A stretch of 64,000 bases of DNA from Bathynomus jamesi (GCA_023014485.1 JAJOZX010001860.1:310001-374000); one strand, 5' to 3'; counted from the stretch's first letter, positions 51,153 through 63,724 are shown. A program made the numbers and translations. Notes: generated by a model from the letters alone, not told the origin.

Positions 51153-54100
51153 TTGAGATGTGCCGATACCAAGATGTTGGCCGATACCGATACCCCGATA
51201 CTAACAAATGGCCAATACTTTGCTGATACCGATACTTTTTGATTAATGCTTAATCTGTTAAATTATAAAAAAAATATAAAGTTACTTTTATTTTAATATT
51301 AGAAATAGGGGAAGTTGGAGACAACTGTTATTGGATGAAATTAACATTTCAAAAAAATTCAAACACAGTCATACTGTCGAAATTGAAATAGAATATAGTT
51401 TTATGAACTTTTATCCAGTATCCACCTGTTTGTTAGCTCATGAGTCAGGACCCCAGGAGCGCAACTTCCTGTACAATGATGAGCTGAGGACAGTTTCCAT
51501 GACCTCAACTACCAAGCATGCCCTTGGGAATAACAATATTTCTTGACTAAGTTGACTTGTTAATCTGCATTGTGTGAATAATAAATAAAACACAAAAGAT
51601 AACGTTTTCTTCCTTTAATCACAAAAAAACTAAAATTTTGAACAAATTACAAAATGAAAAATTCCATTGTAAGATACTAAGATATAAAAAAATAAAATTT
51701 CCAATTTTCCAGTAAATAATTATTATTAAGATTAATAGAAATTAGAAACATATGGATAATTAAACATTAACTATATTCTTAATATTCAAAATCGAAAACT
51801 CCTAAGTTGTAGTGAAGGAACATTAACATTTCGCCTCTTTCTGCACTTAGACGATTCCTGTGTGGAGTGTAAATATTGCCCCCAGTGCTAAATAACCTCT
51901 CACTTTCAATTGATGAAGGGGAAGAAGGCAGGTACTTATTCACAAGATGGCTTAATGTTGGAAGCGTAACTGCATTCTGTTTCCACCACTTTAAAAGGTC
52001 TCCATCCCGTGATTGTAATTCCAACATTTGATACTTGGTCATTTCGTCTTTATTAAAAAATAATGATGTGCAGTGCTTCTTATTCTTAGATGAACTTCCT
52101 GGAGTTGATTTTTTTGTTCATCACTTATAATGTTGTCAGAAGCACTCGCAGTCTCTTGCATATCTTCTTCACTCATAGTACTTGTATGTCCACTTTCTTC
52201 CTCTTGAACAGCTTCGCTCCTTTTCTTGATGCTATCTATCATTGCTCTCTCCAGGTCCAAAGAATCTGATGTCAGTTGATGCTTTTGCTATGAAGACTTG
52301 TAGAAACTTTGAGGTATTATTTCTGAGATAGTAGCAGACCTTTTACTCAACCAAACAGTAATTTTGTGAAATATTTTCAGCAGCACAGTAAACTTCCCAA
52401 TCAAAGTCCGCTTGTTGGCATCAAATACAGCGAGGTTGGGAGTATCAAGGCAGTAGTTGGCAATTGCAGTTTTTTGCTCAAACATACATTCAATCATGAA
52501 ATAGGTGCTGTTCCACAGAGTTGGAACATCCTGTATCAGTTTGTGTTCAGTCAAGTCATGCTGTTTCTGTAGCGCAGCTAGTTTGTTGTATGCAAGTGCT
52601 GAATGGCTGAAATGTCCAACTATTTGCTTGCAACTTGTGATCATATCCTTAACTATTCGTTGTTCAAAAATACTGTCATGAACCACGAGTTGTAGAGTGT
52701 GGAGGAAGCATGAGAGACTAGCTTAGCCTGTGTCTTGAATACCTCAGACATTATTAGCTCCATTATCCTGTACAAACACGTGAATCTTGTAGGATGGTAT
52801 TTTAATTCCTGAACAACACTTTTGATCACCTCAGCAATGTTTGAAGCAGTATGGGATCCTGGAAAAGGTGCAACTCTAAGTACAACAGTTTTTTGCTCAA
52901 AATTGATGTCAATATAATGTGCTGTTAGGCTAATAAAAGCCATATCTGAGCTGCTTGTCCAAATGTCAGTAGTAAAACTGATGTTCTCTGCTTCTTCCAA
53001 TGCAGTCTTGACCTTATCCAGTACTTTTGTGTGAATATCGGGAACAATTTTTGTAGAGAAATACTTTCTTCCCAGCAACTCATAATTAGGTTTTAGCTTC
53101 TTCATTAGTCTTTCAAATCCAATGTCTTCAACAATAGAGTATGGTTGGCAGTCAGCAGCAATCATTTCTCCAATGGCTTTGTGAATGGTTTGCGACTGGG
53201 GACTGTCGATGTCCCAAATTTGCTTCTAAACATAAGTTTCATCCAGAGTTATTTGAATTTCATTTGTAGAACTTGATGATGTTGATGCGCCAGTATTCTT
53301 TTTTGCAGGTTTGTTGAAATATCCTTCCAGTTTCCTCTTGTTCCATAGCCTCTCTTCTTTAACTTGAGCTTCTTCTTTATTTAATTATTCTCCTTGTGCT
53401 TGCTTTGCAGGTGTTTTTTAAGATTTGTTGTATTAAAAGATTTCCCCCCTTTTCCTCCACGTGACAATAATTTCTTGCATTCTTTGCAGACTACTTTAGA
53501 CTCGTCATTTTCATCTATGTCAAAATACTTCCAGACGAGAGAGGCTGTACTTCTTTGACTAGTAGAAGCCATAATAACGAAACAAAATGCAAGATTTATC
53601 AGCCTCAGCAGTGTCAGCACTCAGCACATTTGTCACTGTGCATAAGATGACATGTGACAGTGACAAATAACACAACCGCACTCTGTGGCTGGTGCAGTCA
53701 AACTAACATGCAGCGTGAGACAGCTCCACTTTCCCATTGCCTAACACTCCTCCCCCTCCCCAGAACCCCACTAGTGGGCATTGGTCAATTTAGCAGTGTA
53801 GTGTATTGTATCATAGCTCTATGAAAGAATACGTAAGCACACAAAGTAATAAAAGTTATAAAACCAATATTTTAATATGCCCATATTATTATAGGAAATT
53901 ATAAATACTACATATGTGAACATTGCAATTTTTAGATTTGAGATAGCCTGATAGGTGACATGGACACATCAGTGAAACACTTCGTTTTAATTCGTAATTT
54001 ATAATTGTTGGGAATTCGCGGCACAGCGTCATTTTCAGCTGACTATATTTATCATTATTTACCATATTTATCTCATAAGAAGCTGTTTTATATATAATAA

Positions 54101-54583
54101 TACTGTATTATACTGGTTTGAAACGTAAATTGGCCAAAATTTCAATAACGGTCTATGAAATGACTGTCTGAACTTTGCTTCATGTGAGTTACAGAGGCAC
54201 TTGAGACCAAGTTTGGCAGGCTAAAATGAACCTTATTTATTATGGTATAAAGTCCAAATTTGTGTGCTACATAGAACTCTTATGTCTTTTCCAGTTGAAG
54301 GTGAAATAAGAGCGATATTTGCAGGATTATGGTATGGATTGGGAAAGCTGGTGTTAGGGTAGGAGTACTGTTAATGTATAGGAGCACTATAATAATAGAT
54401 AATTAATAATATTAATATGATTATAAAATCTGTATTAATCAATTACTGTCATTAAACATAACTTTGTCTTGAATCACATAATAAATAAAGTAGAAAAGTA
54501 TCGGCCATATTTTCACCTTGCCGATACCGATACTGCAAAAAAAGGCCGATACTGCCAATACCGATACTATCGGCACATCCCTA
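51153..54583 (-). mobile_element. Full-length hAT transposon
   Basis: Ends GATGTGCCGATACC (left) and the complement, GGTATCGGCACATCCCTA type (right). Multiple GGCCGATAC(C/T) subterminal motifs lie at both ends. The perfect 8-bp duplication ATCTATTC flanks it (51145-51152, 54584-54591). It holds one complete-looking but frameshifted transposase gene on the minus strand. Confidence 0.92.
51779..53572 (-). pseudogene. hAT transposase with BED zinc finger
   Basis: MASTSQRSTASLVWKYFDID starts at 53572, followed by KVVCKECKKLLSRGGKGG and NLKKHLQSKHKENN, a C-x2-C...H-x(4)-H BED finger for DNA binding. Then, after stops: IWDIDSPQSQTIHKAIGEMI, YFSTKIVPDIHTKVLDKVK, AENISFTTDIWTSSSDMAFI (Asp of the catalytic core) and LIQDVPTLWNSTYFMIECMF (the conserved TRW-like block). 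A VQEEESGHTSTMSEEDMQE linker precedes LPSSPSSIESERLFSTGGNI and YTPHRNRLSAERGEMLMFLH, the dimerisation domain. Four or five frameshifts/stops separate these, so it is inactive, but all domains are present in order. Confidence 0.9.
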
Positions 54584-55562
54584 ATCTATTCCCATATTTA
54601 CAACATACCATACTCCTCAAACCCATTAGTACATTACATTACATTTCATTTGGAAAACATGAAGCCAGGTGGGCCTATCGACATTATCCAAAATAATAAG
54701 CTATATTTTATAACAACTTTGTGCAAAATGTCAATAACAAAACTATTTAAAGTTACCAAAGTAGCCTACAGAACTTAAGCCTAAAAATATACGCTATTTA
54801 CAATCTATAAACTGTCTTCTTCATTCATGAAAGCATCTAAATTTTTTTAAAACTAAAACCAAAGCATTCAACAAATCTACTACTCTATGACTGAAAAAGT
54901 ATTTTCATAGATCAAGTCTACAAGTCTGTTTTCTAATTTTCTTATGCCCTTAAGTTATTTCATCAGCCTCTAATGATAAAAAGTTACAGCACATCTAAAA
55001 TGTCCAAACCTGAAACACTTTGAACATCTGCATCATATCTCTCCTCAAACAATGTCTCTCAAAACAAATGTACAGTACCCAGTTCCTTTAATCTTTCCTT
55101 GTATTCCAATCTTCTTAAGTTAGGGATAAGCTTGATCATCATCCTTCCTCATATTACTCTTATTCTTATCAAGGATGCCTAAGTTCAGAGAATCCAAAGA
55201 ATTAAAATCAAATTTATTCAAATTTTCTTCAGTAAAAACAGAACTAAAATAATTATTAAAAATACTAAACATATCCTGATCCTTTTCAAACATCCTATCA
55301 TCATGTTCTATTGGGCAAATCCTATAATGCTTTTTGTTATTGCATTTATAAAAACTGAAGAATTTATTTCACTTTGCCTTTTGCTCTTCCTAATCAAACT
55401 ATTTAGCTTATTTCTTAACTGCTTATAATTATCTAAATCCATTACTGCTTTTAAATTCCCTGACTGCACTTTTTTTATTTTTAATCACTTTAGCTATTTC
55501 CCTATTTCACCACAAAGTTTTGCAACTGTCAAATAAAAACTGGGAATACTACTCTTGCAAGA

Positions 55563-56640
55563 GTGAATGAGGTTAAAGTACTTGGCATTAATTTAAACAA
55601 AAAACTAAATTTCGAAAGGAATGTATATACACAACATATCAAATCCAAAATATCAAGATTTCTCTTCATATTATTTGAACTAAAAAAGACCCTCCCTCAA
55701 AACACACTCCTTACCCTATATTATTCTTCATCCATCCACATTTATTATATTGCATTACAGCATGGGGTAGCTCAAACAAGTATATAAAACACCCTTTGGA
55801 AGTAATTCATAAAAAATGTCTATGAACTCTCTCAAATGACAACAAAGTCACACTTCCCCAATGTTTAACCCTTTTTCATGCAGTGTGACTTCACTGATTT
55901 TATTCTGGCTAATGCTACATGATTTTATTCAGTCTCAGAAAGACCTCTGTGCAGTAAAGGGTTGAGAGACGTTTGCTTAATCCTTTACTGCACAGTCCTT
56001 CTGAGACTGAATAAAATCATCTGACATTAGCCAGAACAAAATCAGTAAAGTCACACTGCCTGATAAAGGGTTAAAGAGCTAAATATTTTAAAACTAAATG
56101 ACTTATACAAATTTAATGTTGCTGTCAATATGTTTAAAGCTATCAACAAAATCTGACATACATCACCCATTCAAAGAGCAATCACCCCTATCAAATACAC
56201 CATCATTGTAACACCAGACTGCCCAGTGATTTTATACACAAACCTAACTATACAGTAGAAACTGCAGGAAATGCACTCTCTTTCAAAGGAGCAGATGTAT
56301 CAAATGCAATTCCCACACGTATCAGGCAGGCTTCATCACTAAATATATTTAAAAAATCACTAAAAAAGCACTTCACTAGCTCCTACTGATGTATAAGTTC
56401 ACTATTGTCATTTTTATCATAGTACAGTAATCAATTTTGTAATCAACTGTTTAAAATATGCTAATTTCATTAATATCATTAATTTCATGATCTATTCTTT
56501 ATTTTTATTATTATAAAGCCTAAAGCTTAAGGGCCAAATTAAATAAAATTAATAGTCCAGTTTCACAATTATTTAATGTCATTGTAAATTGTAAAAGTAC
56601 CATTTTTATTTTATCAATAAAGGTTTTTCAGTATTCAACA
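55563..56640 (+). pseudogene. LINE RT C-terminal fragment inserted in the CR1-like LINE
   Basis: The plus strand reads VKVLGINLNKKLNFERNVYT, SKISRFLFILFELKKTLPQN and LLTLYYSSSIHIYYIALQHG. After the small fold-back element, ILKLNDLYKFNVAVNMFKAI follows and the tail ends near 56390. A 3' UTR ending AATAAAGGTTTTTCAGTATT follows (56620). This is the thumb/C-terminal part of a CR1-like reverse transcriptase, 5'-truncated. Opposite in strand to the LINE it interrupts. Confidence 0.75.
55869..56070. mobile_element. piggyBac-like fold-back MITE
   Basis: CCCTTTTTCATGCAGTGTGA at the left and TCACACTGCCTGATAAAGGG at the right, between TTAA tetranucleotides (55865-55868, 56071-56074). The whole unit folds on itself: GATTTTATTCTGGCTAATG / CATTAGCCAGAACAAAATC and TCAGTCTCAGAAAG / CTTCTGAGACTGA pair around a centre near 55965. 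Confidence 0.85.
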
Positions 56641-57129
56641 TGTACTATTATTATTTTTTGACATCCCTACTACTATTACTTGTCACTTTCAGTGTTTTAT
56701 GTAATATTTTCTACTAAATAGCTATACAATAAATCATTTAATTTAAAATCACATAACACTTCATAAACTTCATATTGTATTTATTATTTTTTGTTGTCTC
56801 TATTATCATTACTCGCTACTTTCACTATTTTTATGTAATAAATAAGGTAAATGCCATTAATTTTAACTAAAAAGCCTCCATGCTTCCAAGGGTGGCATAT
56901 TCAGATGAGAGTACTGTGAATATATAAATATCAAAACAAATATCTAAAAATTGTATAACTCCATCACTTGGATATTTTTTTTTTTAAAGTTTGAAATGAA
57001 CTGTAATCTTGTTATTCTTAACAGTTCTGAAAGGAATACATCTACATTGTATATCCTCTAAACTTACTTTGACTTTAGACCACATCTCAATAGAATTTTT
57101 ATTGTCAATTTATTATCCCATTTTACTAT

Positions 57130-57780
57130 AGTCGCCCCTGGAGAAACGAGGAACTAGAGGGTCATTGTTGACTGATCCCTACTTAATTCTATCTTATAAC
57201 ATACAGAATGATCATATTCCCAAATGACACTCTTACTGCAAGTTCCATAATAACCTCATAATCATTAGAAAGAACCAAACCAAACCTCATTTGATCCCTA
57301 GTTGGTTTGTCTACAAATTGCATTAGAAAACAGTCATTGTAGCAGTCAATAAAGAAGTTAGCTACCTTCTCTATTATTTCCCTCTAAAAAGCTCCAGTCT
57401 ACATAAGGCAGGTTGAAATCTCCCATAATTAATATTCGAGCACTTCAACCTTTATTTATTTCTTGAACCATATTGTCATCAACTTCCTGCATTTGGTTTG
57501 GAGGTCTGTAAAATGCACCTATCCAAATATATACTCTGCCTGAAACACAGATATCAACCCAAATTGATTCAACCCTGTTGTCTAATTTAATATTATCATT
57601 CTGAACTGAAGTTAAATCATTCTTAATGCACAAAACCAAGCCACCCCACTCCCTGTCCATTCTCTGATAAATATACAGTGTGTAAATATTTAACTCATAC
57701 TCTGCTCTAGTGTTATTGAATACTGCATCACTAATCCAAGCCCCACTAATACAGACAATACACTGATTTTCACTAATCAT
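57130..57780 (-). pseudogene. CR1-like LINE endonuclease
   Basis: MISENQCIVCISGAWISDAV, REWGGLVLCIKNDLTS, VYIWIGAFYRPPNQMQEVDD, then after a stop ILIMGDFNLPYVDWSFLEGN and QFVDKPTRDQMRFGLVLSND. GDFN and YRPP are core endonuclease motifs; the expected ET(W/H)L near the start reads SGAWIS. Related words recur at 60140-60310 on the plus strand. Confidence 0.85.
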
Positions 57781-57899
57781 ATAACTAAATTAATTTTTGT
57801 TACTCCTAAGACTCCATCCATGTATTTATATAAAAACACTTCACAACCCCCTCAGTTTTAACTGGTTCACTACAAATAAAGCAGTTCCCTTTCTTCTAA

Positions 57900-59410
57900 G
57901 ATGTTATCGATCCTTACTGTGAAGCTCCCTCCTTTCATTAAAATTATCCCACAAATCTATGAACTCAACCCCTTTGCTACACAGCATCTTTACTTTATAA
58001 TTTAAGACTAAAATTCTACTTGTAAATTCCATGCTTACCCCAACCCTTGGTAAAATGCCCACTACATAACACTTGCTCTGCTTATTTTTTGAAGTTTCTA
58101 TCAATTCTCTGGTACCTATGTTTAACTACTTCTGAATCTGTTAAATTTATACCTACCATATTTATCCTTGCTTGTAAAATTACTTGTACATACATGACCT
58201 ATAATTTTACCTCTGCTTTCAGCAACTTCTTCACTACTGTACCTCATTGACTTCAGAAATATTACCTCCTGAAATACATATTCTTCTACAGGTTTTCCTT
58301 CCCATATTGCAAAATTCATTGTCCTGATTCCTAATGATAGCATTTCCAACCATAGTAAATTCACACTGTACTGATTCATCTAAATTACCAAGTATCTGAA
58401 CCCTGTTATCAGTTGCTACCACATTACTATTTTCTCTAATTTTATTCCTTCACTGATCTTCGACTTTGTGCCATTCATCAGATCTAACTTTACTTGGGTC
58501 TGCATCCCTGTCACTAACACTAGGCTAGCTTAGGCTCAACCTCACTACAACTTACATTAGTATTTCCTGTATTTAACTCAGTTTCTGGCCTACCTGTTGC
58601 ATTAATCTCATTAGCTACACTATCAATCATAGGGCCAACTAACTTAGGCCCACTAGACCCCAAACTAGCAGCTTTTTAAACCTTGCATTAAGCATGTCCC
58701 TAACCTCATCTAAACACTTACTGCAAAACAAAATATTGGGTGACTTCAAACCCCTGTACACTTGTTCTGTAATTTTGATGCAGGCTGAGTTGCACCAATC
58801 ATCACAACTCTCACATACTACAGCATTATCCCCTTCTCCAGTGTTGGGCATGTTACTTTCTATAAGTAATGGCATTACCACTAACATTACATTGATAAAA
58901 AGTATCATCATTACCGCTTCAGTTACTTCTATGAAAAAGTAACGCAATACTGTTACCACTACACTACCATTACTTTTAAGAAAAGACTAAAGAGTAAAAA
59001 AGCCTTAATAATACCAAATTATATTCTACATGACAAAAAATGAACTAAAATTAAAAATGGCCTGTCCAAAAAAAACTCATCTTGCAGATTTTTCATGTGT
59101 GTGTTGTTCGATTTCAGGAACACTAGTTTTTCAAAATTGGCATCTGATAATCCTTTTCATTTGGAGGAGCTAACAGCTAATTAACAGCTAATAAATGATA
59201 CTAGTCAAATGATCAGTTTGAAAGTAATGAGTAACAATTGAAATCGCTCTAAAAAGTAGTGCCGTTACTATTTTCATTACACCATCTCAAAAGTAACAGC
59301 ATTACTGCTACAGCTACTAAAAAAAGTAACATCGTTACATAATGGCATTACTCCCAACACTGCCCTTCCCTAACTTCTTTCTTACAGACTTTACAGGCAG
59401 TCTAAAGTAA
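57900..59410 (-). pseudogene. CR1-like LINE ORF1 with PHD-type zinc finger
   Basis: Removing the hAT MITE joins ACKVCKKEVREG (59410-59363) to GDNAVVCESCDDWCNSACIK (58838 on) and then LFCSKCLDEVRDML: a C-x2-C, C-x2-C, C-x2-C pattern as in PHD-like fingers of CR1/L2 ORF1. Downstream fragments SSEEVAESRGKIIGHVCTSN, SKCYVVGILPRVGVSMEFTS and KGVEFIDLWDNFNERRELHS fit the esterase-like second half of such ORF1 proteins. Multiple breaks. Function in retrotransposition is nucleic-acid/chaperone-like by family knowledge. Confidence 0.72.
58839..59362. mobile_element. hAT MITE in the LINE ORF1
   Basis: CAGTGTTGGGCATGTTAC at the left, complement of GCATTACTCCCAACACTG at the right, flanked by CCCTTCTC / CCCTTCCC (58831-58838, 59363-59370; one mismatch). 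The interior is rich in GTAA(C/T)/(A/G)TTAC words, common in this MITE type. Non-coding. Confidence 0.88.
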
Positions 59411-59564
59411 TCTTAAATACTATCCTTTAACTAAGTTAAGAGTTGTATGGTCTAAGTTAGGCTATCCCCTGGATGGAATGAACTAATGGGGCCCTAGGCT
59501 AATGAGGCCAAAAAACTGGGCTTGCAGTGAAACAACAACCCTGAATTTCTCTAAATACTAAGTT

Positions 59565-60088
59565 AAATTAAGTTTAAAACTTAGGAACAGAGCTACTTAT
59601 AAGTACTTTAATAATCCCAACAAAATAAAATCTACAGAATTAATACAGGGTGTGTAAAAAGTAATGCAAGTGAAGAGACAAATCTTATTTGAACTGGTTT
59701 AAACTAGTTTCAACTTTTTTTTAACTTGTAAAAACATTTTCAACAACTATTATAAAACTTGCATATAATAAAGTAACTACATATAATAAATATTATTGTA
59801 CCGTATTTGTTCATGTTCACTTGTGTTAAAATAATTCAAATCAGTTTTGTATCTTCACTTGCGTTACTTTATACACACCCACTACTATAATCCTTTAATA
59901 ATTTGTGAAAAAAACTTGGAGCACAACAGAGAAAGTCTTTCCACTTCCAATTTTCTTTGTTGTGCTCCAATTTCTTTCACAAATTATTAAAGGATTATAT
60001 TATTAATTCTGTAAATTTTACTTCATTGGAATTATTGAAATATAAATAGCTCTATTCCTAAGTTTTAAGCTTAATTTAACTTAGCATT
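59565..60088. repeat. Fold-back repeat interrupted by a mariner-type MITE
   Basis: TAAGTTAAATTAAGTTTAAAAC at the left pairs with GTTTTAAGCTTAATTTAACTTA at the right, and the stem continues to a centre at about 59944 through AATCCTTTAATAATTTGTG / CACAAATTATTAAAGGATT and TTGGAGCACAAC / GTTGTGCTCCAA. The left arm is broken by a TA-flanked unit (59646 to about 59885) with ends CAGGGTGTGTAAAAAGTAAT and the complement, TTACTTTATACACACCC. No genes. Confidence 0.85.
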
Positions 60089-60119
60089 TAAAAAGATCCA
60101 GGAGTGCATTCAGTGCAAG

Positions 60120-60600
60120 CCCAGTTCAGAATGATAGTATTAAATTAGACAACAGGGTAAAATCAATTTGGGTTATTTGTGTATCAAGTAAAGAATAGCA
60201 TATTCAAATAGGTGCAATTTACAGACCTCCAAACCAAACACAGGAAGTTGATGAGAGTATGGTTCAGGAAATAAATAAGGTTGTAGTGCTAAAACATTAA
60301 TTATATGGGAGATTTCAACCTGCTTCATATAGATAAAAAGAAAATAAAAACTATAATATTTTTTTATATAGAAGAAAATGACCAAGACAAACCATCATTG
60401 GAAGATATATAAAAGGCAATATTAGAGCTACCAGGGAGTTCAGCCCCTGGTCCAGATGGAATTGGAGCCAAGATTCTTAAGGAATGCAAACATACTTTAT
60501 CTCTACCTTTGCAAATCCTATGGAGATCTTCACTAGACCATGACTCCAGATTTGAAAAAATTTACTGGAGCACAGCTCTGAATTTACTTTTTTTTCCCTT
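60120..60600 (+). pseudogene. CR1-like LINE fragment with internal deletion
   Basis: The plus strand reads IQIGAIYRPPNQTQEVDESM and VQEINKVVV (endonuclease) and then, after a stretch of low complexity, LELPGSSAPGPDGIGAKILK and ECKHTLSLPLQILWRSSLDH (start of the reverse transcriptase). Hundreds of residues between them are missing. Related to the minus-strand LINE at 54592-59470. Confidence 0.8.
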
Positions 60601-60661
60601 ACAAATTGTTTTAGCTAAACATAATAATACAATAATGTACAGTTTATAACTCACCTTAAGT

Positions 60662-63600
60662 TTATTTATTCATTGCAGCAGCAACAGTGGACGATGTTAG
60701 ACCTTGCATGTAGGCATTTGTTGTGAATTTACCGCCATGTATGCTTGGCCACTGATCAATGGCTTTCTGTGTGATCATTACAGCAGATCTAGTGCCTGGA
60801 GCTGGACCCTCCTTCACAATTCTGCACAGCTTAGTCAAATGAGATGGCTTAATGGATCCTTTGTGTTCAACAATGTAACCAAGAATGGAGAATGTCCCTT
60901 CAGCTGGTGCTTCACTCCAGGCAGTTGATCCATCTTTATCAAAATGCTTTAATCTCTCTGTGATTCCTTTCCACAGCTGTTCTATATATTCTGTCAGCCA
61001 ATTTATCACTGAGTCTTTTGTAAAACTACTTTCAGATCTGGTTCTGGATGGTCTAGCAACTTCAGCAACCTGGTAGTAATCAGAATTTTCTTGATATATT
61101 TGTAAACTTCATTTAGGATGTAATCCTCAGCTGTTAGTTCCTTTTGCTGCCCTGTGGTATCATGCTTAAATTCAGAAACTACATCATTTGCATTTCCTCC
61201 ATTAGCTAATTTGGAAATTGTTTCCATCACTCTTAACATAACAGTTTTCCCTCCTTCTTTATAAAATATATTTTCTACAAATTCTGCACTAACTGTGGTT
61301 TTTTGAGCTACTTGCAACATAATCTTTGTTACATAGGAAATCAATACATAGAACTTGGCACTAATTTCTTTCTCTTGTGGATGATCAAAAAACACAATTT
61401 TCCACAAATCTGTCAAATTGATCAAATTCGTAATTAACCATGCGAGTATCAGATTTGAGTTTTGGTCTCTTAAAACCAATGATATTGTCAAGAACCATAT
61501 TGGTATAGTCAAGGCCTGATCTCAGATTTGAAGAGTGATTCTGAATAAAGTCTAAAAGCTCACTTAGTTTACAAATTTTCTTCAATGCATCAACGTGGGC
61601 TCTGTTCACAAGATGCATTAAGTCCCATCGAAATTTGAAATTTTCTCCAAACAACTTTTTCATTTCGTTTTTAAATGGCTCATTGTCCTTACAAAAAGCC
61701 CCATCTCCAACCATTCCAGATACCTTGGATTTAATTGCTTCTTCAGATAGTTTCAAGTGATTAGGAGACTTCAACACATCAAAAATTTCATTGGCCAAAT
61801 AAACTCCTGATTTGCTGCGTACTAAATTTATCCCAGCAAGTTTTACAGTCTTATCTTCTTCACTCATAACTAATACAACTAGCATGCTTAATCCCAAAAT
61901 TGTTCCAATGTCAGCTGTTATTGTTACTGAAGTTTGTTCTAAGAACCACTTTACAGTTTGTTCTTTAAGTTGATTATCTAATAGCTCACAAATTGTCTCA
62001 CACGCATGTGTGCTATGATTCAAATTTCCAACCTCACAACCTGACCTATGTAATACAGCTAGAAGCAGGGCTGTGGAGTCGGCACATAAAAAACCAACTC
62101 CGACTCCTCAATTTTTTGTCTATCCGACTCCGACTCCGAAGGTATATTAATTCTAAATCTGCTATGATGATAATTACACAAGAGGCATTTCATCACCACC
62201 ACGTGAAGCATCATCATCTGTGGTCATTGTTACGGTAACTTTGTCTGTAGTAAAGAATCTTGTAAGTGGTGCTTGTCATTCAGTAGATTTCTGATATTTT
62301 GTTAACTTTGAAGTAGTTGGAAGGTTTTTATTACTATCTTTCTCAATGACAACTTCTAAAATTTTAGGATGGAAACACTGCAAATGTCTTTTCAAATTTA
62401 TGCTCTGGTTGGTGCATTTTTATCAGAGCCAGTAAAACCACTGATTTTTGCTTCACATAATTTTTCATCATCATCATCTTCTATCATACACTGACACACG
62501 AAATGTTTCCCATCTGTGGTTATTGTAAAATATAAAAAACTGCAGACTTTGTTGGAAGTGTCTTTGCCATTGTGAAAGGGGTTTTAGACTTGAAAGTTAA
62601 AAACTTATGAAATTTAGAAAGAACTCGAAATTAAATAAGCATTAAAAATAAAAATATATCTGAAAAGAAAAAATGAATTAATGGCATTAGTGTCTGAAAT
62701 GGAAAACATTGTGTTTATTATTTAAGTGGTTTAACCACCATAGCTGCCAGTGATATCACACACAAAAACATATTTTATTAAAATTTATATTGAGGTCGGA
62801 GTCGGTACATTTTTACCGACTCTGACTCCAGCACCACCAAAATTGACTCCGACTCCGACTCCACGACTCCGACTCCACAGCCCTGGCTAGAAGTACTGGA
62901 TATAGAGCCCATGCAGTGTTTGTTTTCATTATGTAGTATAAGATGTTACCACATAAGTCTTCTATGTGTTTAGTAGTGTTCCGAGAAGATATTTTCATCA
63001 CTTCATAAACAGCATGCCCTAGATCCTTCTTTTCCACCAATTTGAATGTAGATTTGATCAAATCATTGTTCAGGATTTCTTGTATTGATTTACACTTGCT
63101 TAAATGGGCTATGGAAATGTCAAATTTGTTGCTTTTTGCTTTATTAGATTTGGATGCAACACTTGAACTTGAAGGCATATTTTGACTCTTCTCTTTATTA
63201 ACCACAACAGCTTGGTGAGTTTCTTTTGTTAGGCGCAAAATTGCATTCAATGTCTTCTGGATTTGGGAATTTTCAAATTCCTCTAAAGCAGTTTTGTTAG
63301 TCTGATGTGCAGATTCCTCACTTACCTTTTTTTCTTAGGTGGAGGAGAAGCACTTTCTTCAGTCTGTGAAACATCTAGTGAAAAAGTTTCATTTTCTAGA
63401 TTAGCAGTTGATGAAGTTGGTTCATTTTTATGAGGTCTAGCACTAGCACATTTTGTGAACAAACTAAATGACTGCTTTGCCGTATCTCTTTGCTGCACTT
63501 CATCCTGGTATTTCTTTACTGCAATATCTAAGCTGTGGGCCCAAACTCTGGGACCTCTTGTATTGTAACAAATATTTTTTTGGAATTAAAATGTTCCTCC

Positions 63601-63700
63601 CAGTTTTGCTTCTTTGAATATTTGTTCTTGCATTGACCACAAAAGTAACCCCTTTTAACACCCTCATTTTTCTCTCCAACTTCATCAATATTAGAATCCA
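60662..63700 (-). pseudogene. Unclassified DDE-like transposase gene (SEAPAEGTFS family), split by a hAT
   Basis: The minus strand begins MDSNIDEVGEKNEGVKRGYF and continues CGQCKNKYSKKQNWEEHF, a C2H2-like finger. Next, MNAILRLTKETHQAVVVNKE and DLCGNILYYIMKTNTAWALY. A hAT (62066-62885) intervenes. Then HACETICELLDNQLKEQTVK, VTITADIGTILGLSMLVVLV and VKLAGINLVRSKSGVYLANE. MVGDGAFCKDNEPFKNEMKK, FRWDLMHLVNRAHVDALKKI, GFKRPKLKSDTRMVNYEFDQ and finally STAWSEAPAEGTFSILGYIV complete it, ending near 60662. D of ADIGT, D of GDGAF and E of SEAPAEGT are candidate catalytic residues (inference). The family is frequent but uncharacterised in invertebrate genomes (family knowledge). Frameshifts near 61500, 61010 and in 62900-63500. 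Confidence 0.75.
62066..62885. mobile_element. hAT element (GGCTGTGGAGTCGG ends)
   Basis: CAGGGCTGTGGAGTCGG at the left and the complement of CGACTCCACAGCCCTG at the right, with the perfect 8-bp duplication GCTAGAAG (62058-62065, 62886-62893). Repeated CCGACTCCGACTCC words lie inside both ends. This is a widely distributed hAT end type. The interior has no transposase core. Confidence 0.93.
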
Positions 63701-63724
63701 TTATTGATTATTGACTACCTGAAA

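Larger units (their letters stand above)
54592..59470 (-). mobile_element. CR1-like LINE with PHD-type ORF1, internally deleted
   Basis: On the minus strand: an ORF1 with a PHD-like finger (about 59410-58680), then an ORF1 C-terminal region (58379-57900), endonuclease (57780-57130) and, after a plus-strand LINE insertion, the endonuclease-RT linker (55540-55180). A tail then reads FFSHRVVDLLNALVLVLKKF (about 54870-54920). Most of the reverse transcriptase is missing. A hAT MITE (58839-59362) splits the PHD finger. The 3' limit is near the hAT at 54583. Confidence 0.75.
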
